From Chloromonas sp. AAM2 (Eukaryota > Chlorophyta > Chlorophyceae > Chlamydomonadales > Chlamydomonadaceae), in contig QAXH01005480.1 of NCBI GenBank assembly GCA_004335635.1, forward strand, positions 57,719-121,718: a DNA stretch of 64,000 nucleotides. The letters are read 5' to 3'. The position numbers and the translations under genes are program-made. Position 1 is the stretch's first letter; the number at the start of each line of letters is the position of its first letter. The notes under the pieces are model-generated. The model had not been told where the DNA came from, did no database searches, and worked only from the letters and a program-made list of their open reading frames with translations. This document shows positions 57,092-64,000 of this stretch, piece after piece.

Positions 57092-58144
57092 CGACTGGTA
57101 CAATGATGTTTGACAACCTGCTGTCTTCTGTTTGAGGACGCAAAAGGCCACGTCTTCACGGATGTCTAAAGGTTGCAGCTTCCAACAAGTTGTGCTCGCT
57201 GAGTGTCATTGCTGCATCAGAAACAAAGCCGGGATTCCATATCGCAAGCAAGCTCAGCTGCTTGCCGGTTGCGCACAGCAAGGAAAGTATAAGGATCCAT
57301 CTGCCATTGGCTTCCTACCTCTAGACCAGGGTTTTGTCAGGACGCTTTTTGCCGATAGCCGTTTCTTTCTCACGACCATGCGGTCGCCTTTTTCCTGGCA
57401 AGAGACATGCGCTGGTTCTGGGTTGTGAGTACTTTGACCAGGCCAAGACACTTTTTTTTTCAGAGGGTCGCTGCTGGTAACAGTACTGCTGTCTTAGCAT
57501 CCAGCATGCAGACTTGCCTTGGTTCCCGGCCATGCTCAAAGTGAACACCACAGCCGATCACAACTGCAGAAGGGCAGGCAATAGTGCCACCAAAGGCAAA
57601 CGCCCTGAAAATTGTGACAAGCAAGCAGCCCAACCTTAAACCGGTATACACACGACTACACCAGCTGCCTGAGTCTGGTGGTATTTGCAACGGATCCGTG
57701 AGTGCACTTAGTGCCTGGGTCCTGGCCTTGCCAAAGTCGGTTCATTCAACCAATCAGTGTACGTAAGCTTGTACTCCTTACATCAAATATATACCGGCAC
57801 AGATAAATGCAAAGCAAAGGGCTCTGCCAGGCACGGCCAGGCAACCAACGCAATCAAGCGCAGCACTGACATGCATGATGCATGTTGCAGCCTAGCATGG
57901 TAGCAATGTCCACTGGCTAGCTATGGGAGGGGGCTGGATGGGCGCCTGCATGGAGGCACCGGCATGCGGCGTCTGCATGGAGCCTGCCAGCGGGCCTGCA
58001 TGTGAGCCTGCATGCGGCTACATGGCAGGCTGCATGGGCGCCTGCACGGAGGGCTGCATGGAGGGCTGCATGGAAGCATGCATGGGGCGCCTGTGTTTCA
58101 GGCCAGCTTACGCCTTGCTGCATGCCTTGATCGCCATCACCGTC
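57092..58144. other. Intergenic region between two minus-strand genes
   Basis: It includes the 3' UTR of the helical-repeat gene (minus-strand TGTAA at plus 57778-57782) and a GCATGGAGG/GCCTGC-rich tandem stretch at 57940-58085. No coding exon was identified. Confidence 0.4.
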
Positions 58145-61100
58145 CTACTCTGCCCTGCCTTCCATGGCTGGCTGCTGCCGCCCCTGCTGCTCCGCAGCCG
58201 CATCTGCACCGGCCTGCCCTTGCATGGCAAGCTCAATGAAGTCCTGCATGGAAACGTTCAGAGAACATCTTAAACAACTATCCAACCACGTGCAAGAAGA
58301 AACACGCTTACTTCCTGCCTGGCTTCATTCCTCCTAAGCTTCACTCAACAAACAGCATTTTCTCACCGTTTGTTAGCAGTTTCACTAGTCCAATTGTACT
58401 TCCACATGCAAAAACAATGGCTCTTCAACTGAAGTCCACATATATACTTTTCACACGGTTCCCAAGACTGGCTATTCCGCTGACACGCACGGCCAGCGCA
58501 CCCACCCCAACAAATTCGTCATTATCAGTATTATAATCAGTACTACTATTATCATCAACACCTTGATATGCACAGTGAGCACATGGTCTGGCAGCACGTC
58601 CAGCACCGCCAGCATCCTTTGTGTAAGCATTATTACAATTCTATTGATATAATTATTATTATCACCTTGATGTGCGCGATGAACACATGGTCTGGCAGCA
58701 CGTCCAGCACCCCCAGCTGCTCGAACGACCACACCACGCGTATTGTGGTTGCCTCGGCGCGGCTGCTGTGGTTCCACTTACCGTGCGCTGCGTCCAGGCA
58801 CTCCTGCGGTCCACAAGCAGTGTTTGCAGGCATCGTTCAACGTTTTGCATCGGACGCTCAAACACGCCCCAAAATCAACTGAATGGCCGAAAGTACGAGT
58901 ATTCAACCAACACGTATTTGCTGAAATTTGCTGATAATCATCTGCCGATGTTTGCTGATTCCACATTGCCCATGGGCGGGCACACCAGACACGTACATGC
59001 ATATGGCACATGGTGCATTGACCAGCATTAACTTTTGTCTTGTCCTGAACGTCGACTTGTCTCTGGACCGACTTGCATCAGCATTTGTCTGGACCAAGCC
59101 ACCAACAACTTCAACCGCCTTCAGCCTTGCACCGGCCCTGCATGCTGCTCCCCACCTTCAGGACCTCCTTGCTAGAGATAATGTTTCAACACTGCCAAGT
59201 TACTAGATCAGAATCCAACACTCCTGAACCGTTGACTCCTGAACCGTTGACTCCTGTCCCTAGAACACAGCGACCCATAAACCCTTAACCTACACACTGA
59301 GACACTCAATCACCCCCTGACACAACCCGCATGCAGGTGGGCTCAACAAACCTTGGATTTGAGCTCCTCACATGCTTGCGATGCATGCAAAGTGGTCAGA
59401 GGTATTCACTCCCGCATAGGGTCATTTTCTGTCCAAACCCCTGCCTCCTGCCTACACACTGGGACACTCAATCACCCCCTGACACAATTTGACTACTCTG
59501 TGCCTCTGGCTAGGACGGTACCCAGCCTCGTCTCTTGCATGGCTTGCTAGCGTTCGCGCTCGGTGCATGTGGGCCCCCTTGATGTAATCAATATCTATAA
59601 GCATGATGGCGACATGGTTGAGAAATGTTTGAACACCGTCATCCCCCCACACACCTGCAGAAACTCCTTGCTGGGGTTGTATTTGAACACGGCCAGGGCA
59701 TACAGCACATCCGACAAGTAGTCCAGGCCCATCTGAGCGACCATGTTGGTGCGCCTCATGTGCTCCTCCAGCTTTGTGAACAGGCCTGCATGCACCAAGA
59801 AGTGAAGTGCGTCGAATGCTTCTTTTTTGTGCTTTCCTGCTCAGGGTGTAGGGTCTGCATGGGTGCGAGATGAACGAAGTCATAACGCTTCTTGAGTACG
59901 GTATGTACCCTGCGTGTGTTAGGGTGGAGGGCGTAAGTCCAACCCAACCCTAACCCCAAACCCTAATCCTAAACCCTAACCCCCGTGTGTGAGGTACAGA
60001 GGATTGCCTTGGCAGAAGGGTGCTTCTCGTGATGGTGGTGCTGGCATGCAACGGACGCATGTGGTGTGGTTGCTGGCACAGAGGTGTGCCTCTCGTGATG
60101 GTGGTGCTGGCATGCAACGGACGCATGTGGTGTGGTTGCTGGCACAGAGGTGCGCCTCTCGTGATGGTGGTGCTGGCATGCAACGGACGCATGTGGTGTT
60201 GTCGCTGGCACAGAGGTGCGCCTCTCGTGATGGTGGTGTTGGCATGCAACGGACGCATGTGGTGTTGTTGCTGGCACAGAGGTGCGCCTCTCGTGATGGT
60301 GGTGTTGGCATGCAACGGACGCATGTGGTGTGGTTGCTGGCACAGAGGTGCGCCTCTCGTGATGGTGGTGCTGGCATGCAACGGACGCATGTGGTGTTGT
60401 CGCTGCTTTGTGAGCTGCGTTCGTTTTGCTTTCTTGCTCAGGGTAGGCCAGCATGGCGCCAACCCCAGCCCATGTGTGGGTGGCCTGTGACGCCTCCCTT
60501 GATGTGAACAGGTGTATATACACTCTCGTGCATGCAAGGCTTTGACGAGGCGAAGGCGGGGATGCAGGCAGCACCTTGGTGCGCTATTCAACCCTAAGTC
60601 TAACCCTCATCCCTAAGCCTAAGCCTAGCCCTACCTTGGTGTGTGACCTCGGCATGTGTGAGAGCCCAGCAGCAGTCGACCACGGAGGTGAGCGTGAACA
60701 CGTCCACGTTCTCCAACGCCCTGTGCACACACACACACACACACACACACAAGATCTTGTCCTTCCCCTCTTGCCCCTGCTGAGCAGTCCTCCCCGGACT
60801 GAAGGCCATGTAAACAACAAACAACAACCTAACCAAAGCAAACCCAGATCAAACGTACCTATCGACGAGCACGCTGAACAGCTCCCGGTCCTTGTGGCCC
60901 AGTTTGGCAAAGGCCCACATGAGGTCAGTCAAGTTCTGCAGCCAGCATACACACAAGAGAGGCAGCACTTACAAATACAACACAAATCAACAAATATTTG
61001 CACAGCCCTGGGCTTCCTGTCAAGCTTCCCAGCCAGTCACTACAACCTCTCACAAGCCTATCTGTATAAAAACTGTTGTTGTTGTTGTTTTTGTTGTTGT

Positions 61101-63780
61101 TGCTTTTGTTACCAAACTTGAAGCAGAATGTTGTTGTTTTTGTTGTTTTTGCTGTTGTTTACTGGCCATTCAGTCCGGGGAGGACTGCCCGGCGGGGGCC
61201 TATCTGGATGCTGGCAGAGGCCTAACCCTGCTAAGCTCCTTACGAGTCCTTGAGAACATTACTCCCTGCCCCTCTCTCCATTCGACGACACTCTTAGTAT
61301 CTGTCCATTCCCATCAGCCTGCTATTCCCTCAACGGCCTGCCAACTTCCCTGCTAAGCTCCTTACGAGTCCTTGAGAACATTACTCCCTGCCCGACGGCT
61401 TAACAAACATCAGACACCACCTGATGCGTCCCCCAACTCAGGGACAAAACCACTCAAAGTCAATCGTATGAGTCATACAACAAAAAGTCTGAACAATAAA
61501 GCAGGAGCCTGGCCGTCAGTGGCAGAACAAGCACCATCTTCCAAAACACCACCTGAAATGCGCCCAGGCGCCAACACAGCCTCCCACCAGCAAGGCCAAC
61601 ACGGCCGGCTGGGGGTCCGCGCCCAACAGGACCCCTCCTGGAAAACTGTCTCTTCCCGCCCTTCTCGGTTCTGTCCGCCAGTGTCAGCTACCCTGTCCCG
61701 CTGCCTGCTGCCTCTCACACCCTCTAGCTTGCTTACTTCCACCCTTTTGTCCCTGCCAATCGTTCCTTGGCACCTGCGCCTTGACACCTGCTCTTGCACT
61801 GGGCCCACTTCCCACACTCCAGCCACCTCGGTCACACCTCCAGTCAGCGCCCAGTAGTGGTGCTTGGGGTAGCGCACGTTTTCTATCTGCTACCTGGTCC
61901 TTGTAAGGCCCAAATGACTTGGAGCCGCACTGACACAGTCTTGAAACCTTATGACTTCCTACCCACATCCATACTTGTAATTGTTGCAGTTTGCTCCCAT
62001 TATCCACCCACCTGTGCGTTGAACTGCTTCATGGCGATGCCCTGACCCAAGGGCCGCAGAACCTTGTTGCCACTTTTGAACTGCGAGCAGGTAGAGGCAT
62101 GAGAAAGAACATGTGGACTGGCGTGGTGACAGCAAAGCAAGTGAAACCAACCAACCAACCAACCAACCAACCAACCAACCAACCAGACGACTAACAACCA
62201 GGCTACCAAGGTCATGGGCCGGAGCCGGTATGACTAGGCGAGAAGTGACAACAATTGAGGCTATAGGCCAGCAACAAAGTGAGTCTTGGGATGTGCAAAA
62301 ACACAGGAGAAGTCCGCGACTGCCAGCATGCTTTGGCCATGTCGACACATTTCATAACCGGCACATCCATGATTATCTGACCGCAGGAGTGCCACTCGGA
62401 AACCTTAGAGCATGCAAACCCACAATGGCCTGTTTGCAAAGGCCTGCCATCTTGACTGCCCTCTCTGCACTGTTGCATGCGCCTATACCAGTCCTCCCGC
62501 GCCTCTCTTCTCTGCATGACCTTTCCGGCGAATCGCTCTGAAAACACTGGAGCAGGAGTATCGCTATGGAAAATCTGGAAATTTTAAGAGAAGTCAGTGG
62601 GCAGACTTGCAAATGCAGTCACTCGCCAACGCACACCTCTATTCTCTGCATGACCTTTCCGTTTTCGTCCGTGAACCGCTCCACCAGTGTGCACTTGTTG
62701 GGCACTGTGTACCACTCCACGCCGCTCACTGCGTCTCTGTGAAGCTGAGAACGACCCTCCGGATCCTGCATTGTTCAAGCAATTTGTTTTCGGATGACAT
62801 AGATTAACATAGACATAGATAGTATTATTAGAATCTATAATCTTGGATTTTCTTTCATGTTTCATTTGTGATTTTGAAAGAACAGAATACTAGAAAGCAT
62901 CAAAAACAAATACTTGAATAATTGATTAGAAAGACCTTGAGCATTGGTGGTGAGCGCCAGCAACTCTGTCCAGTTGCATTCGGTGTCTGCTGTTGTTATA
63001 CTGCGTCTGAAGGTGAGCTGGCTGGCAACATGGGTATTCACAGGACCATCAATGGCAGGCCCTGAGGGGCAGAATTGCATTTGGCAAACGGCTAGGAAAC
63101 CCTTGTCTGTTTCTGACCTTCAGTAGCTCTTTGAGGTGCGCTGCGATCACGGCCTGCAGCTGTGGGTCTTTGTAATCCAGGCAGGCCAGGGCCCAGATGC
63201 TGTTGGCGATGTTCTGAATGGTGAAACTGCGGCAGGACAAGCAGAGGGCAACGAGTTCACAGCATGCCAGCATGCACGAACCACACCAGTCTGCCCTTAG
63301 TTGCTGTAGAGTTGAGTACTCGGAGACACAGTCGTCTGCGCTGGAAATTGTTCACGTTGACTTTGCTGTTGTTGACAAGGGTGCAGTGCAGTGGTGACCA
63401 GTAGGTTACCGGCACTTTCCCTTCCCCCTTGCCCCCGCTGAGCAGTCCTCCCCGGACTGAAGGCCATGTAACACACCCACAACAGGACAAGCAGAAGAAG
63501 ATAGGGGTGCAATATAAACGTGTACGAATACACAATACGGGTCCAGGCAAGCGCTGCTCTGTTCCTATGTGTATTTCTACAAGAATCATGGCAAATGGCG
63601 TTTTGGTTGCCTAGCTTCCTCAGCTGGCCAGTTGGTACCATGTGTCGTGTCATTAGTATGTGTGTTGTTGCGATGATACTTTTACACAACTTACCTGGCT
63701 AGATTGGTCTGTATATGCGTGCTGGCCAGTTGGTACAGCTCTGTCTCGGACCCCAGACCCTGACGGGCGAACGCCCACAG
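58145..63780 (-). CDS. C-terminal part of an alpha-helical repeat protein (OPR/FASTK-like), partial at right edge
   Basis: Minus-strand exons in phase are 63780-63695, 63226-63118, 62989-62936 (tentative), 62765-62655, 62574-62521 (tentative), 62080-62012, 60935-60859, 60720-60635, 59785-59655, 58803-58666 and 58243-58145 (stop 58147-58145), giving about 337 residues. Repeats carry the signature of organelle RNA-binding helical repeats: LWAFARQGLGSETELY, NIANSIWALACLDYKD, LTDLMWAFAKLGHKDRELF, VVDCCWALTHAE and LSDVLYALAVFKYNPSKEFL. In OPR and FASTK-type proteins such WA[FL]A repeats serve organelle RNA processing or translation; that role is inferred. I do not see a RAP domain; the C-terminus ends in a Gln/Ala tail. 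The insert SGVEWYTVPNKCTLVERF is unlike the repeats. The beginning lies beyond 64000. Confidence 0.6.
58562..58618 (-). repeat. Exon echo of exon 58803-58666 with donor
   Basis: 57 bases match 58666-58722. GVLDVLPDHVFIAHIK becomes AVLDVLPDHVLTVHIK, in frame, followed by GTG. It lies in the last intron. Confidence 0.85.
59530..59600. repeat. Dispersed repeat end, inverse copy of 2401-2461
   Basis: The reverse complement of the 2401-2461 element, with the same order of TTGATTACATCA, GCACCGAG, GCGAACGCTAGC and GCAAGAG blocks. It is intronic. Confidence 0.6.
60010..60408. repeat. 66-bp tandem repeat (6 copies) in an intron
   Basis: Units of 66 bases begin near each CTCGTGATGGTGGTG (60026, 60092, 60158 and on). 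All six frames stay open through much of it because the period is a multiple of three; the His/Cys/Arg-rich frames are not genes. Confidence 0.95.
60770..60835 (+). repeat. SINE-like element end with (CAA)n tail
   Basis: CCCCTGCTGAGCAGTCCTCC, then CCCGGACTGAAGGCCATGTA, ends in AACAACAAACAACAAC. Copies: 63421-63480 (+), 61140-61200 (-), 7576-7597 (-), and degenerate ones near 6590-6640 and 3983-4015 (+). Confidence 0.7.
61225..61395. repeat. 45-bp direct repeat separated by about 120 bp
   Basis: The segment from CCTGCTAAGCTCCTTACGAG to CATTACTCCCTGCCC is present at about 61227-61271 and again at about 61348-61393 without a visible difference. Confidence 0.85.
62145..62187. repeat. (CCAA)n microsatellite in an intron
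   Basis: Ten or so CCAA units. A similar tract is at 22497-22530. Confidence 0.9.
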
Positions 63781-63845
63781 CTGCGAAACCACAAGCACAC
63801 AAGCAGACTTGATAAGCTTAAACAAAACTGGGTCTGCTGAAGGTG

Positions 63846-64000
63846 GGAAAACTACAGAAAGTCCACATCAGGTCTGCATGTGCCATGTCCACGTCAGGTC
63901 TGCATGTGCCATGTCCGCATCAGGTCTGCATGTGCCATGTCCACATCAGGTCTGCATGTGCCATGTCCGCATCAGGTCTGCATGTGCCATGTCCACATCC
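63846..64000. repeat. 26-bp tandem repeat at the right edge
   Basis: Units of CATCAGGTCTGCATGTGCCA plus TGTCCA repeat to the window edge with A/G variants, upstream of the first visible exon of the helical-repeat gene. Confidence 0.9.

Noticed and set aside
59950..60591. Overlapping frames of 130-210 codons on both strands
   Set aside because: Artefact of the 66-bp tandem repeat; no exon boundaries or codon signal.

Overview
This window looks like nuclear DNA of a green alga, probably a chlorophyte of the Chlamydomonadales; genus cannot be decided from sequence alone. The reasons are: genes split into many short exons by GT-AG introns (a few GC-AG), N-terminal organelle-targeting peptides, plastid-type enzymes known from plants and algae, TGTAA motifs (the volvocalean poly(A) signal) downstream of several genes, abundant GTT/CAA and CATG-rich simple repeats, and degenerate telomere-like CCCTAA tracts inside introns. 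There is one assembly gap (21680-21940). All gene models were built by hand from splice sites, frame continuity and exon phase, with no transcript support.

Layout. 229-483 (+): last exon of a gene entering from the left. 4643-2044 (-): small plastid protein with a twin-arginine segment, divergent from 5267-8698 (+), an unrecognised multi-pass membrane protein. 9934-15872 (+): complete 11-exon chromate transporter. 17199-19456 (+): last exons of an unrecognised gene. 20801-21010 (+): possible terminal exon. 27722 to about 21410 (-): FAD/NAD(P) oxidoreductase of the pKIWI502 ferredoxin-reductase-like family. Only 216 bp away in divergent orientation lies 27939-31216 (+), a mitochondrial COQ7-like protein that has lost half of its diiron ligands. 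32140-40839 (+): 17-exon plastid phosphohexomutase. 41100-42540: decayed non-LTR retrotransposon. 46887-44143 (-): SYLF/Ysc84 lipid-binding protein, divergent from 47500-51635 (+), a very long disordered protein. 57091-54891 and 54733-53152 (-): a second disordered protein and a small helical protein that may be one gene. 63780-58145 (-): C-terminal part of a helical-repeat protein of the OPR/FASTK style, running off the right edge.

The genes are not an operon and share no obvious pathway. Several are organelle-directed (plastid protein, chromate transporter possibly, pKIWI502-like reductase, COQ7-like protein, phosphohexomutase, helical-repeat protein).

The most unusual signal is structural. 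Many exons have a partial, diverged copy (here called an exon echo) of one of their ends, usually with the adjoining splice site, in the neighbouring intron or just past the gene, in the same orientation and collinear order. I find echoes in at least seven genes. In several the reading frame is kept and the changes are synonymous or conservative, which is not what random decay of intron sequence should give.
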